64,000 nt of DNA from NCBI RefSeq assembly GCF_021130785.1, contig NC_060214.1, forward strand, positions 110,005,001-110,069,000. The letters are read 5' to 3'. The position numbers and the translations under genes were made by a program. The number at the start of each line of letters is the position of its first letter. Position 1 is the stretch's first letter. Origin of the DNA: Homalodisca vitripennis (lineage: Eukaryota; Arthropoda; Insecta; Hemiptera; Cicadellidae). Under the pieces are notes generated by a model that was given only the letters and a program-made list of their open reading frames with translations, had not been told where the DNA came from and made no database searches. Of this stretch, positions 37,041-50,486 are shown piece after piece.

Positions 37041-37044
37041 TAAT

Positions 37045-37165
37045 ACTTCAACATGTGAAGGAAACAGAATTTTTTTCTGGAAATTTCCTATCGTTCAGTG
37101 ATAAAGTAAAACAGTAACATTGCGTTCGAGATTCTCGATCTGATCTCTTCCTCAGGTGAATAAAT
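37045..37165 (-). mobile_element. Penelope-type terminal repeat with decayed hammerhead
   Basis: The segment matches the terminal repeat at 52005-52110 (GGAAACAGAATTTTTT, CATTGCGTTCGAGA, TGATCTCTTC). On the minus strand CTGAGGA (37148-37154) fits the CTGANGA core and stem II can form, but the following GAAA has lost one A, so the ribozyme is probably inactive. Confidence 0.5.
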
Positions 37166-38917
37166 AAACTACCACATAACTATAATCCAGGTTAATCATA
37201 ATCAAATCATATAAGCCACGTTAACAATTTACACATCATACCAATCATAACAATTTCAGTTTGATGACCATTAAAATCTTCATATCAATACCTGCATTAT
37301 GAATGAATGATTATAATGGGTATCATAACATGCATAAAAATATTTTAGAATGTAAAAGTTTACCATAAAATATGGTTTAGATTACATAAGGTGAAGTGAT
37401 CGAGAGTAATGTTTCATAGTTTAATGTAATATCCCAGTTGCCTTAGATGAGAGGTTAGCATGGCTTTGAGAAATGATAGTAGGCACAAAAATAACTGAAA
37501 TAGTCTGATTTTACAAACAAAATGTACCTAAAATCGCAATTGTTTTTTGTTGTTGTTTTAGTAGTTGTTGTTAAGTTGATTGACAAATCTAATGATATCC
37601 TATTCTATTTAATTGTGTTAATACAAGAATTGTGGTAATTAAGGTGTTTGTTTGTTTATTCTTTTTACGAGTGGAAAGTCTACTGTCACATCCAAGTGCT
37701 GATGTTTTGTTGTAACTGTTTTAGCGTCATCAAAAGCGGTTTTTAATCCAAGTAATAAATTTCCTTTCACAGTGAAATTATTCTTTACATATCTCCAACA
37801 ACTAACACAACCGTAACTCTATTATTATTTAACCTATTTAAACAAATACTGTTGGCATGTAACAAAATTTTAACAAAACACGAGCTTAATCTTGCAAAAT
37901 TGGTGTAAGAAGAAGAGGTTTTGAGATACTTCATTTCATAAACCGGTTTTATTCATAAAAGTTTATTTAATTTATTTTAATAACGCCCTCGGAGTATCTT
38001 AATGTTTGTTAAAATACATCCAACCGTAAGGAGAATTAATAGTTGAGCATAACACGGATTTGGCCTGCAACATCCTTGGATTTAAACCCGGTCATAAGCA
38101 TTCATCAGTTTTTTTTCCTAGATAACATTCATATCAATTTTGGCTGAATTCCATCCAACTATAATGCGTCTAGCCTAACAAAAAACTATCGACACTCCCT
38201 CCAGGATAAAAGCTTATCTTGTAGAACGTCGATTACAACATTTATTACATCTAGCCACAATACGTCTATAGTTTTTGCGTAGAAAAAGGTTTTATTCAGA
38301 GGCTCCACCAACCCCTCCCCTTGCAGCGATTAGCTCCAACAATGAACTTAATCTTGGAATATTGGAATTCACTTGTAGAATGTCCATATGAAGTTTCGCA
38401 AAGCGTTCAGAACTGCAGCCGTAATCGCGATGTTACAAAAACAGAGAATTTTCACATTTTTATACAACAAAAAGTTTATTAGAAATCCTCCTAAAGTAAT
38501 TCATTTCAAGGCATTGGATATAATCATTCTTTATCTTTTGATTCAAAAAAATTGCTTTAAAGAGAAATCTAAAAGTAAAATGTAATTTTGGTATACACAA
38601 CATGTATGTTTTAATGGGAATTCAAAATTGTACAGTAACGCCGCTTGATGATTAAGAAATAGAAGTATTTAATTTTATTATAAAATAAACCCATTAATTT
38701 TTTTTTTTTTTTTTTGAAATTTATATTAACTTATAACGTATAACGAAAGTGGTATTTTACTTTTAGATTTCTCTTTAAAACACGAAATTTTAGTACAGAT
38801 AATTATGTCAAATGAACTAAAATAGATGGATTTTTTCTGTTATGAGAAATACGTGATGGCTTGCACCAGATTTCCTGACATTGTGACTTTAATTCAAAGG
38901 AAATGCTTTGGCCAAAT

Positions 38918-38920
<3 letters not shown>

Positions 38921-38971
<51 letters not shown>
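38921..38971. repeat. (TA)n microsatellite
   Basis: About 25 uninterrupted TA units. Confidence 0.95.
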
Positions 38972-38974
<3 letters not shown>

Positions 38975-40299
38975 CATGTGTAGTAGTAGGACATAGACTA
39001 TTAATCAAAGTTAACTTTTTGTTTTGTGGAATAGCCATTGTCAAAATATGATCAACGTTGTGTCATAAACAAGAAAATATTTTCTTAAAATAGCTATGCT
39101 ATCAGCCACCATCTTAAGCATTTTTAATGCTTAATTTGTAATATACCTATTGTAATGTGTTTGATTAAACAATTCTCTATGAACTGACACGATCACGCCG
39201 AAATTCTGAACGCATTTAAAGAACATTTGTATGGACGTTCTACAAGTGAACAAGTTCAAGTTCATTATTGGGGCAAAGTAGGCAGAAAGGGGCGGAACCC
39301 TAAGGGGATATCCAATTTAGGGTCATTTATGCTAAATGCATTACGGCTGGAAGAATTTGACTCAAATTGACATGAACTTTCTTTGGAACAAATGATAACC
39401 GAGATATCTTTGGACCCAAGGAGGCAAGAGCCCCTGGGCCAAAAACTATTCAAATAAACTTTAATCCATGGATCCTTACCAAAATTTCTATGAGTGCTCT
39501 ACAAAAAGGTAGTGGCATGGTATGTTTGTTGTTGGAACCAAACAATAGGGTAGTATCTCATAGTAAACTCAGTTTTCCACGCAACTTCTGTTGACGTGTT
39601 GTGGTTGGGTGGATTTAATGAAAATTGGTATGAACTGTTCATGTAACAAATGCTAACCAGGATGGTTCATCGGTTCCTATATTGAGACAAGTATGTAAAG
39701 TCCTAACATCAAAACCATTTTACAAACAATTACTTACTCTAGACATCCCGCAAATGAATAAATATAACTGAAATTGATATGAACGTTCTAGAACAAATAA
39801 TAATCGAGGATAGTTTGTAAGAAGCTTTGGAGCCAAGAGGCAGATTTTCAAGAACAAAAGCATTTAATAAATATCCATCGTTGTCGTTTATTTTTATCCA
39901 TAGATCTTAGCCAAACTTTGTGTGTGTGTTCTAAAGTAAATTGTACGGCCAAGTTCGTTGTTTGCACCAGTTAAGCCGAGTTAAGGTTAAGTTGGTGGGT
40001 CCTCATGACTAAAACCATTTTTCATATAGCACTATAGAGACGTAATTTGTTTAAATGGATTATTAATAAAACTTGGTATGTTCTTTTATAGAAGATGTGT
40101 ATAAACACACATGGTAATACACCATGGTTTAGTTTTGGGTAATTTTTGAGTCGAGGTGAGGAGCTCAAGGGCCATAAACCATCCCTGCAATCCTAACCTT
40201 CATAACTTTAAGAATTAATTTATTTTATCTAGATATAAAACCATTTTATAAATAATTCTCATGGCCGTCGTTCTGTAGTAGGAACACTTTATGTGTCAA

Positions 40300-40880
40300 G
40301 ATCTACCAGCTCTGAGAGCTCTAAGAGTTAGAAATCATTTACGGGTAGGAATTGTCCACATGCCAGAACTAAGAAACTTATAAGTCCAACAGGTAGGTCG
40401 AGAGAACTCCTAATTGACGGGAATGTCTGAGAGAGGTGCTACAGATCAAAACCTATCAGAGACAAGGAGCTGTCAGAAGATGGGAGCTGCTTAAGACTAC
40501 TAGTTTCTAGAGACAGATACCTCTCAATGACTGGGAGCTGCCTGAGGCTTAAAGCTACCAGGAGCCGGGAGCTTCCAAATCCAGGATGTGGAAGACTCAA
40601 AATCCTCCAAAGGTTATATCCAACAGGTACCAGGGGTTGGGAGTTGCCAGAGTCTAAAAGCTCTCAGAAGATGAGATCTGCCAAAAGACGGTAGCATCAG
40701 CTCATGTGTATTGATATTTAGTGTATGAGAGCTTATACAGAGTCCAGGAGCTCTTAGAAGATGGAAACTTTTAAAGACAAAAAGAAGAAGGTACCAGAGG
40801 CCTGAAGATTGTAGAGTCTATAGAGCCGTAAAGGAGAAAAAGCTGTCTGGAAAAAACGAGGAATGAAGTTCATCTTCCAT
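40300..40880. repeat. Degenerate purine-rich minisatellite
   Basis: Loose repeats of roughly 20-30 bp around a GGGAGCTGCC / GAGCTCT core with AGAAGATG and CCAGAG spacers. They are too diverged to fix a period by eye. Composition is clearly richer in G and A than the surroundings. Confidence 0.5.
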
Positions 40881-40999
40881 AAATAACTAAAGACTGGAAA
40901 ATTAGTTGATTCTTTATATTCCCTGAAGTTTAAACTCGTCAAATCGTAGCATTACACAACTTGATGACAACAAAACTGATGACCACCATGAAATGTTTT

Positions 41000-43838
41000 T
41001 ATCACGAAGTATCGGTTCCACGAGGTTTTGCTACCACGAACTTGCCTAAAACCCAAACTAATTAGCCAACACTCTAAGCCAACGTATTATTTAATGAAAT
41101 AAAAACTACTTCACCAGAAGGGTTAAGCACGTTCAACTTTATTGCTGACTTTAATAATCAAAAACAAAAAATTAAGGGCTGAATCACTTTTATAAATTAC
41201 TCTGCAATAAGTTAGTATTTAATATTAACAAGAAGATCCTGTCTTAACAACTATTATACGAAAAACGAATACAATACGAACAAAGCTCACGAGATTTCGC
41301 ATCTTGGCTGAGACATGGTAATTTTATTTAGTCTACGGAAATCACTTATACCGGAAGTCTGTGTTTATTCAGCTACTTTAACAAATAAGATGCGTTCATG
41401 ATGACTGTGTTATTGAACTACCAAATATTATAACTTATTATATGAAGTACAGTTATCGGATTAATATTGAATTTACCGCCTGCCATTGCGATTAAAAATT
41501 TCTTTTCAAGCAAGTTACTATTTTTTTTAAATTTTCTATATAGGCAATTTTAAAAGATATACGTATTTGTTTTAGGCGGAAATATAGTTTTCATTGTAAA
41601 GTTATCGTCTAAGTTTGGGGATTAATAGTAATATAGCTGAATAAAGAAAGAATTAACATCCAAATATTAAAACAACGACCCTTTCAATCTTTAAATTTGA
41701 ATTGAATTGATTTGCAATGCCTTAGTCATTTATGATCAGACACTATAGCATTTTATTGCATTGTCTAATAATATCTCGAGGGAGTTTATCGTTCGTCACC
41801 AGCAGGATGGGCTGCTGCAGTGTACATTAGACAACGTAATCTATGCAATGGACATAGACATCCTTGAAACTTGGAATTTTGATATTTTATATATATATAT
41901 AAAATATCAAAATGCCAAGTTGATATTAATATATATATATTTTATTTATATGTTTTATAATAGGTACTAAACAGGAAGATAAAAAAGTTTTTGTTTATTG
42001 TCTAAAGTGCAGTGCTACATAATAAATTCCGGAATTGTAATTTCAATAGTAAATAGTTTATTCTTCCCATACTAGGACGATTTTTAAAAATATGTAAGAC
42101 CAAAAACACTTGTTTTTGATAATAGGACAGAACAACTTAAAATATTTATAAATATTAATGTTAGTCAGGACATTAAATTTAATGTTTACCTATTTTCGTA
42201 CTGAGTTTAGTCGATTTAATTTCAACAGCCAAATTGTGGACGACTGCTATAATTGGAGTTGTATTTGGCATGTGTTGTTTTGATGGAATATTGTTTTAGC
42301 TTGCCTAAAAGCTGACAACAGTTTTTTTTATACATTCATTAGCAGCAAGCAGACGATTTTTTTCTGCTTTGTAAAAGTTATTGTGTTTTAGTTTTAGGTT
42401 AAATGAAACATTGATGAAGTGGTGTCCATTAACAGAAAATTAATGCACTTTTAAGGACCTACATATATTCGTAAAATATTGCAACAATGCTTGTTAATAA
42501 TACTGTATTGAAGGTTGTTAGTTCCACAAACTTAGGTAAGAACAAGTCCCAGTGCCTAGATAACCTGTAACACACCTACAATATTTACAAAGCTATAGGC
42601 TTTTAAAATCAATTATACTTTAGATCCAGAAGTTACTTAGTTTCACCAACTCGCTATTATTACTTATATACCCTTCTGGTTATGTTTACTAAATTGTGGT
42701 AGCCTTTGTAGACTACATCAATGAATATGTGTCTTACAAGATAGGCTACACATATTATATCAATCACAGTTCCTATCTCTTCAACCCTTTCTACTTGTGG
42801 GATAATAAGTACATCTGATTTGGCTCATAATCAATTTTAGCTATGATCAGTGAGTGTAAAATCCTTTGAATCCCAGGACTGTTTGGGTAAAATATTTAGC
42901 CACTTCACAACAGCCTATTTAATGTGTTGGTAATTGTGAACTTAAAGGCCAGAATGGCAAATTACATGTTTTACATTATTAACCTATTGCTATTGTCCTA
43001 AACAAAACAATATAAGGTTTCAGTGGGTGTAAATGACAACAACATTATAGAACATTAAAAGTGGAATTACTTGTCTCATGCAGAGTCATATTTCATTGTT
43101 CCACAAGCACAACGTGGTCTTGTTATGATCGCAAGTTAACCTTCTGTTGGATGCTGCTGAAGTCAGCTGTTACATCATCTTTGTATATGGAAAATAACAG
43201 TAATGCTGAAATCAGAGGAATTTGACCTAAAGACATTTTCTTGTTCATTTAGACCTTCTAAGAATAAAAGTTCATATCAGCTTGACACAAGTGCCTCCAG
43301 CCATTAGCGCGACTACTGCGGCTATTACTGCTTTATAGGAAACACGACTTGAAAAAACAAACAAATATTGTAAATTCATCTAACCATAACTTCCTACAAT
43401 ATTGCAAAAAAAGTATGTCCATTTTAAATGTTCTAAAATATATGATTTGTTATTTTCATGCTCTAAAACCTTACATTGTTTTGTTCAGTAGGACGATAGC
43501 AATAGGTTAAAAATGTGAATCTCGTTTCCGGTGTGGATAGAAATATATATCTCTGATATCGAGGCAATCTAAAGAGTTTTGTTTCGAGCTTCTTAGTTGC
43601 CAACTGTTTTGGATCTCTTCACATGGATGTTGATTCTATATTCCAAGAGTCAAGTCTGTCACACCGTTAGACTTATGATGCTGCACTGAGTGGAAGGTGA
43701 AATGGAGATGAACTTAACACTCATATTCAACGCCATATCATTATATTATTCTACGTAGCAGGGTAATGGATAATAATGGCTGCACACCGCTACTGTAGAA
43801 GTACACAAAGAATTTAAATCCACATTTAAGTCAAAAAA
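41000..43838. other. AT-rich stretch without recognised genes
   Basis: No domain-bearing frame. A small inverted repeat around a TA run is at 41868-41915 (TTGGAATTTTGATATTTTATA and its near complement), which could form a hairpin. Confidence 0.35.
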
Positions 43839-43938
43839 CCCCCCCCCCCCCACCCCCCCCCCCCCCCACCCCCCCCCCCCCCCACCCCCCCCCCCCCCCA
43901 CCCCCCCCCCCCCCCACCCCCCCCCCCCCCCACCCCCC
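43839..43938. repeat. C-rich minisatellite, (C15A)6, second locus
   Basis: Single A bases at 43852, 43868, 43884, 43900, 43916 and 43932, exactly 16 bp apart, in otherwise pure C. The number of A bases and the period equal those at 2255-2353 although the flanking DNA differs. Confidence 0.9.
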
Positions 43939-44037
43939 ATTTTCAACAAATTTATGAGTATACATCCTCAAAACCCATATTTTGTGGAGTATTTGTTACA
44001 ACGAATCTCTAACTGATTCTAAAATGTGATTTTTAAG

Positions 44038-44105
44038 TAGTAGGCGGCTACAGTAACGCGCGCGCTGAAGGTTCGGGCCCTGCCGTTGCCCTACTAACCA
44101 AATAA
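44038..44105 (+). mobile_element. Possible tRNA-derived SINE head
   Basis: CTACAGTAACGCGCGCGCTGAAGGTTCGGGCCCTG resembles the A-to-B-box half of a tRNA gene as found in SINE heads, in two parts: AGTAACGCGC and GGTTCGGGCCC. The rest does not fold into a full tRNA. Weak evidence. Confidence 0.3.
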
Positions 44106-45159
44106 AAACATTGACTCTCCAATGATCCGTTCACGGAACGGCAATGTTTAATCCTCTCGCTGCGACAATTCAACTTTATGGTCGTTGTTAGGACCAACTT
44201 TCCTGTACAAAATACAATTTCTGAAACTTTGCCAGATCTTATTTTCCTGTTTATGCCAATGCTAACTGGATGTATTAAGTTTCAATGTCTTATTAACTTA
44301 TTTCCTTCAATAAAATATATATTTTAAAATTAATTTAACTGTTGCCAAAAATTGTTGATACAAAAAAGTTTGCATGTGAAGGAATTTTTTTATTTTTGGG
44401 TCAGGATAAGTTTCACACAGCGAGAAAGTTTGTTTTCTGAATGGAAACTGAAGCTTAATTTCTAGATCTTTAACTTTTTTCGAGATACAGTAGTTTAGGT
44501 TTAGCCGTAAGCTTAGTCTGAAGTGGAATGTATCACCCGACACCCGCTGCCCTACAGTTTTAATGGCCCATTCACCTCACTAGTAAACTAAACTAATGAA
44601 ATTGTGGTATAACGCACTTAAAACAACTTGTCATCCACTGTTTCTAAACAACAGTGAATACTCGACTTGTGAGGGAGAACCATGGACAATAAATTATTCA
44701 GGACTGCAGCCGGGCCCAAAACATTGGCGGATGTCTGCAGAACAGTTGTTTTATATCGGGCAATTCCACCCGTCCCCCGCCATAGGTCCCTTTTCAGGTT
44801 GACTCGGAGCCGAAACCTTCAGCGCCGCGTACTGTTAACTATATATTATTGTATTATTATACGAGGAACATATTTTATTTCTTTATTTCTACATTAGGAT
44901 CGTTTATTGTTGTATAACTGTTATAGTAGGTACGAATGTTACTGTGCATAATTCAAAAACCTACATTACTTGGTTCTTATAACTGAACGGTTCCTTGCTA
45001 CAGACAAGTTATTAAAATGCACCCAAACATTACTGACGTTACCAAGTTATATAAATGATCTTAAAAATCCTGGTCTTTTTCCAATGATATCTTCGAGCAT
45101 GATAGAGCATAATCACATATCTCCTACTCGATCTAATGCATTACAGACCTAGTTTTCCA

Positions 45160-45420
45160 AGAATACACCTACACGATGTGTAGGCCGTGGTGGTGCGGTG
45201 TATTACACACCGGTGAACCCTCTAACTAAAGTAAATCGAATCACAAACATGGTTACCTGCGGTGTGTCTGACGGTCTGCTCGTGTGTGTGGGCTACGCGT
45301 ACATCCACCGGAAGCTAGGCATTGTCCGGATATAAGCTAGTTGTTGTCAATAGCGGTGATGTCCATGACCGTACATAGCGCAATCATTTGACCTGTTTAC
45401 CGTTATAGAGCTGCATCAGG
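45160..45420. other. CpG-richer block, possibly regulatory
   Basis: A stretch with many CG dinucleotides (CGGTGTATTACACACCGGTG hairpin near 45197, CTACGCGTACATCCACCGG near 45292). No open frame of note. It could be an upstream exon or promoter of an unseen gene, or a repeat. Confidence 0.25.
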
Positions 45421-46309
45421 TTGTCAGTCGCTATCAGTGGGAAAAATGGAGCATTCCCAGTCATTCATTAATTTTCACAGTTGAATAAATGGATCGTTTC
45501 AATATTTGAACTAAACTTGAAACTTTCCAATCTGCAAAAGTGAAGCTACAAATTCAATTGTATTGTATAATGCTTACCCAAGCCATATTTAAACTTGCGT
45601 AGTTGATAACTAATCAAGCCCTTATGCCTTAATTCGCGTGATTATAAACATGGAGTGACTTTTTTTTAATTGTTTCTGGATATTAATGTAGGTTCAAAAC
45701 CTTTGCTATAGTTCAAGTTATAGAAACGTTTCAATATTGGTTGAACCATCCTAGGTCTATCTGTCCCCGTTGATAAGAGGCAGTGAGTTTTATCCTGTTT
45801 TCGGCTTGAAGACGGTGCAATGTCGTGTAGTTAAAGTAGGATCTTCTTCCATCTACTTCTCCAGCGGAATATCATGCCAAATCATTTTTACCGTACGAGA
45901 AGCTTTGAAAGTAAATATTTTAAACTACGCAACGCAAAGTAAATAAATCGATTTTTCCGCCAATCCATTTAAGTACTTGAGTCCGAAAGTTTTTAATCAA
46001 CAAAAGAAAAATATTTTTTGCGGGAAAACAATTACTTGGCTTTATTATCAATAGGGTTTAGGATATCTCACAAGCTTTTTTGTATAACAGTTTATTTTTA
46101 AAACATTTACTCTTTACATTTGTTTTCCCCATTATGGTTTCTATACTTTAAATTATGTATTATACTTTTTAAACAGAATTATTTACCATGAGATGTCATA
46201 GCAGGTGGATACATGATTTTTCATATAATGCTTGACTGTATTGATTCTTATCTGTAATGTATATACTTTTTATAACACTGGTCACCATAATTTGTTTACA
46301 GTGGCCAGT

Positions 46310-46392
46310 CTCATACACATATATGTGTGTTTAGCCTTGTTTTTTTATTAAAAGAAAAAAAAATAAAATTCATTCATTCATTATTCATAATT
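46310..46392 (+). mobile_element. LINE-like 3' end with ATTC tail
   Basis: A-rich sequence with AATAAA near 46361 followed by ATTCATTCATTATTC. Same architecture as at 571-650. Confidence 0.4.
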
Positions 46393-46535
46393 GAATGGAC
46401 CGTTATGAACAGTTTCATAATTGAATATACGTTGGTTTCGTATATTCAAATGAATGAAAAACATTTTTGACACAACATTGGAGGGTGTCTATTCATAATA
46501 TTTTTTATATTAATGCTAAATATAATCAAACTCTA

Positions 46536-46630
46536 GGTAAAGTCACCTGAGGTCACTCAGGTTAAGTGGTAGAGAGGACTTTACAGTCCTAACTTCGCCT
46601 CTAATAAAGGCATTTTTCATTTCATTTTTT
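46536..46630 (+). mobile_element. LINE-type 3' tail with hairpin
   Basis: AAGTCACCT, CAGGTTAAGTG, a hairpin (AGGACTTTACAGTCCT), AACTTCGCCT and an AATAAA signal follow in order. The same order occurs in the tail of the 5S-like SINE at 48403-48490, including the compensated hairpin there (GGGCTTCTTAGCCC). This suggests a partner LINE that supplies the SINE's tail. Confidence 0.6.
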
Positions 46631-48274
46631 CTAGATGGTGTATATAAAGCTAGGGGAACATGTTTGTTGGAGGTTTGAGGCTTTGAAAACTGCTGCTATA
46701 TAATCATATAATGAGTTTTGTGTGTTATAATCTCAGATTGTATTTATTCATCTTGCCATCCATTCCAAGGCAGATCTTTTAATATTTATAATTTGCCTTC
46801 TTATTTCGGTTTTTCCATAGTGCTGGTAAGCTGGGTTTAGCGCAGGTTTAAATCCTGTCAGTGACCTTTGAACTTTTTAATCAGTACCGTCAACCTTGTA
46901 CTGTATCGACTCTCTTCTTTATTCTGTTTGATATGATACTATCATAGGTTAGTGGTTTCTAAGGCTGGGCAGAATAAAACTATAAATGAGATGGACCTAA
47001 CTATTACAAAATACGAAACTAAACGTTCATTATAAAATACCAGTACAAATGTACAAGTATTTTCCATACTCAGAAAATATTTGCTTTAATATTTTAAACA
47101 TTTTTATGACTTTCTTATATTCAGAACTGATATATTCATTTTACCATTTTTTTTACTTAGGTATAAATATTTACTTAACTATTTTTAATCATTATTTTAA
47201 TAGCCCACTTACTAAGGTTAACCAATATTAATTAAGTATTCAATGAAATATTAATTACGAACAATTTTACTGAAAAGATCACTTTTAAGGATAGTCAACT
47301 CCTTATGCCCATTTAACCTCTACATTGGTTTCAACAATTTTTTCCCAAATATTTTCCGCTTTCATTTCTTCAAGGCAACACCTATTGTACACATATGACT
47401 TTATAAATTGCACACCCACCCTCAAAAAAACCTTTCCTCAAGACTATTTACCAATATTAATAATCAATTGATCCCGAATGAATATAAGGCAAGAATCATT
47501 TTATAGCATCAATTTTTCAAAAACTCATTTATTTACCAAATTAATGTATGATTCTGGTCTTATAAAACTTAGTATAGTATTACCTAAGTTCATATATCTG
47601 TTCCTATTTTTTACTTTAAACTCATTATATAACGCGATCCCTATCTGTTGCAGGTATTCACATACCAAAGTCGTTTACTTAATCAAAATTCTCCTTTTAT
47701 TACAAAAGTTCTACATTAAAAATGATTTTTTTAATAAGAAGCATCGCCTTGTTCCAGTCAAATAAATTAATACACGAAGTAATGTTTTTACACGTATGTA
47801 TATTAATTACATGGACAAAAACTTTTATTCTTTCAATAAAAGCTAGATTTACATATCAAGTTATTGTTCTTCACAGCGAATTATTTCCCTCTTCAATTAA
47901 ATCTTTAAAGTAAAAGTGACGTGATTCTTCTAACAACACTCAATATTTCAGGGGATATTATGTTATCTTCGACTGATACGAATGAATGAATTAACTGTTG
48001 AATTATTATCAATTTTTAACCCCAAGCTGGAAACCATTTGCAAATTCTAAGAAATGTGATTCCAAGGGATGTGTATTATAACAACGTATATCCATGTATT
48101 ACGACTTTCTCTACTTTACAAAGGTTCCTTTACCTGACCGTACCTGAAGCTGCTGGACCTAATTTCCGTAAACTAACACTCAACCCTTCCTTGTACCTCA
48201 CTTTCTTCTGATAACTAATTTAAAACAAACACTTATTAACTACTACACTTACTACACTTGTTACTTTGGTACTT

Positions 48275-48510
48275 CTTGCGGCGGTTATCGCAAGATAACC
48301 AGATCAAGCAACGTCGAGCGTGGCCGCTGCTTGGATAGTTGACCGCTGAGCGATCCTGTCCTTGCAAGCGGCCCCGCCTGCCCGGCCATTGGTGGTGATT
48401 CGGAAGTCACCTTTAAGCGCCGTTGGTCCCCAGGTTAAGTGTTAGAGAGGGCTTCTTAGCCCTAACTTCGCCTGGTTAAAAATAAGACATTCTTTACTTT
48501 TTTTTTACTT
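48275..48510 (+). mobile_element. 5S rRNA-derived SINE with LINE-like tail
   Basis: The head, about 48281-48362, resembles the internal half of 5S rRNA: GGTTATCGCAAGATAACC then AAGCAACGTCGAGCGTGG, then TTGGATAGTTGACCGCT, aligning with the A-box, intermediate and C-box promoter segments of 5S genes. A unique GC-rich middle follows, then a tail with a hairpin (48450-48463), AACTTCGCCT and a T-rich end. The tail matches the LINE-like end at 46536-46630. SINEs of this build are copied by polymerase III and mobilised by the partner LINE. The 5' part of 5S is missing or too diverged to see. Confidence 0.65.
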
Positions 48511-48539
48511 ATTGGCTGAGCGTTAGCAAAAGTTATCAC

Positions 48540-49335
48540 TCGGGAGGTTTGAAAATCCATTTCTGTTACCGTGCCCACACAATGGCTCTAAAACAAACTG
48601 ACCTGAAAATTTGCATGAACATAATCAAATTATTATTGCTTTAGTAACCATTCTTCTCATGATATTTGAGGATTCTCTACATTTCATTCAGTCCATTTTA
48701 ACGTAATTAGTTTTGATATTGCTATGGGCTTAAAAATCCATTCTGTTACAGTGCCCACACAATATCTCGAGAACAAACTGACCTATAAGCTTGAAATTTC
48801 GCACTACCATAATCACTCTATTGCTTCAGTGACCAATCTTCTTATGATATTTGAAGATTCTATACATTTAATTCAGTCCATTTTAACGTAATTAGTTTTG
48901 ATATTGCTATGGGCTTAAAAATCCATTCTGTTACAGTGCCCACACAATATCTCGACAACAAACTGACCTATAAGCTTGAAATTTCGCACTACCATAATCA
49001 CTCTATTGCTTCAGTGACCAATCTTCTTGTGATATTTGAAGATTCTATACATTTAATTCAGTCCATTTTAACGTAATTAGTTTTGATATTGCTATGGGCT
49101 TAAAAATCCATTCTGTTACAGTGCCCACACAATATCTCGAGAACAAACTGACCTATAAGCTTGAAATTTCGCACTACCATAATCACTCTATTGCTTCAGT
49201 GACCAATCTTCTTGTGATATTTGAAGATTCTATACATTTAATTCAGTCCATTTTAACGTTAATTAGTTTTGATATTGCTATGGGCTTAAAAATCCATTCT
49301 GTTACAGTGCCCACACTATGATATTTGAGGATTTC
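48540..49335. repeat. 185-bp tandem array
   Basis: The block ATGGGCTTAAAAATCC recurs at 48723, 48909, 49094 and 49280, with an older diverged unit before it (from about 48540). The three central units are almost identical. The array is cut at 49338 by a foldback element and a piece of the unit (ATTTAATTCAATC) resumes after 50487. The open frame at 49094-49321 is part of the array. Confidence 0.9.
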
Positions 49336-49337
49336 AT

Positions 49338-50486
49338 ACAGGGTATAAAACAGTCCCAAACGGGCTTGATAACTCCCGAACGATTACAGGTACAACAACA
49401 AATCTTGGTACATCATTACTGCACCTATAAAATCTCCTTTGTAAAATAACTATAATTTTTTGTCATACCAGGGGGAGGCCCACAAGGAGTCAGAAGGAAA
49501 TCTTAAATTAGAGCATAGTTTGAGTAGTACTTCTAATTAAAGATATGTTTTAGTAGAGTACAATGCTGTAAATTTGACCTTAAAAGGTTAAAAAAGTCAC
49601 GCTGGTCTAAAGTTTAACCTACTGTAGGTACTGTAGTTACTTTAACGACCAGCATTGTAAAGGAATACCTTTACAATGCTGGTCGTATTCTAGATAATGT
49701 AATGTTCTTGTCTTGGCTCAAGTTGTGAAAGTTAAACATAGAAAATGAATACTGGACATAAGAAATAGTTTTTTAAGGTACTTATTGGCTCTTCACATCC
49801 AATGAAATCTACAAGGAGATAAACAAACACTTTTATCTTAAGCGTAGCGCAAAATGTACATTATTTAAAAGGGGTTGTTTAGCAAAGATGAATGATACTG
49901 AGAAATTCCATAAATTATTATAATATAAAGTTCTTATTTTTAAGTTGAGCTTTGGACTTTACTTGATGTACATTTTACATTACACTTTAAAAAATGTGTA
50001 TCTTGAGCTATGCTTAGGTTAATTGTTTTGGCCTAACTCCTTGTAGACTATCTACCATTGGATGTGAAGAGTCACTAACTATAACTTAAAACTATTACTT
50101 AAGTTTCAGTATTCATTTACTAACTTCAATTTTTACAACTTGGCCCAAAACAAGAATATTAAACCATCTAGACCAGGAACTACATTGTAAATGTTTCAAA
50201 TTAAAACCAGTGTAATTTTTTACCGTTTCAAGTAGGATTTGTGGCATTGTACTCTTTTTTGAATAATTAAGAGTACATATAATTATTATATGTACTACTC
50301 GACCTATGTATCTACTAAAAATTAGATTTATAGATGCAGTAATGATGTACCAAGTTTTATTGCTTTAATTTATTGCTTTTTAGTTTTTTTGTATTGCTTT
50401 AGTTTTATTGCTTTTATTTTATTGCTTTATTGCTGCAATCGTTCGGGAACTAGCAAGCGCGTGCATGACTTATTTTATCACCCTGT
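49338..50486. mobile_element. 1.15-kb foldback element with TA target
   Basis: Ends read ACAGGGTATAAAACAG and its near complement CACCCTGTA, flanked by TA. The two halves are inverted copies over much of their length: CTCTTCACATCCAATG at about 49790 pairs with CATTGGATGTGAAGAG at about 50056, and CCCGAACGATT with AATCGTTCGGG. No coding capacity. It split a unit of the 185-bp array, which dates it after that array. Confidence 0.8.
49646..49685. repeat. Perfect hairpin, 18-bp arms
   Basis: CGACCAGCATTGTAAAGG (49646-49663), a 4-base loop AATA, and the exact complement (49668-49685), inside the left half of the foldback element. The right half of the foldback element has no obvious equivalent. 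Confidence 0.9.

Noticed and set aside
43746..43949. Glycine-rich minus-strand open frame
   Set aside because: It is the translation of the (C15A)6 array; there is no independent sign of coding.
46825..46880. tRNA-like T-arm (CAGGTTTAAATCCTG)
   Set aside because: No acceptor, D-arm or anticodon stem could be paired around it.
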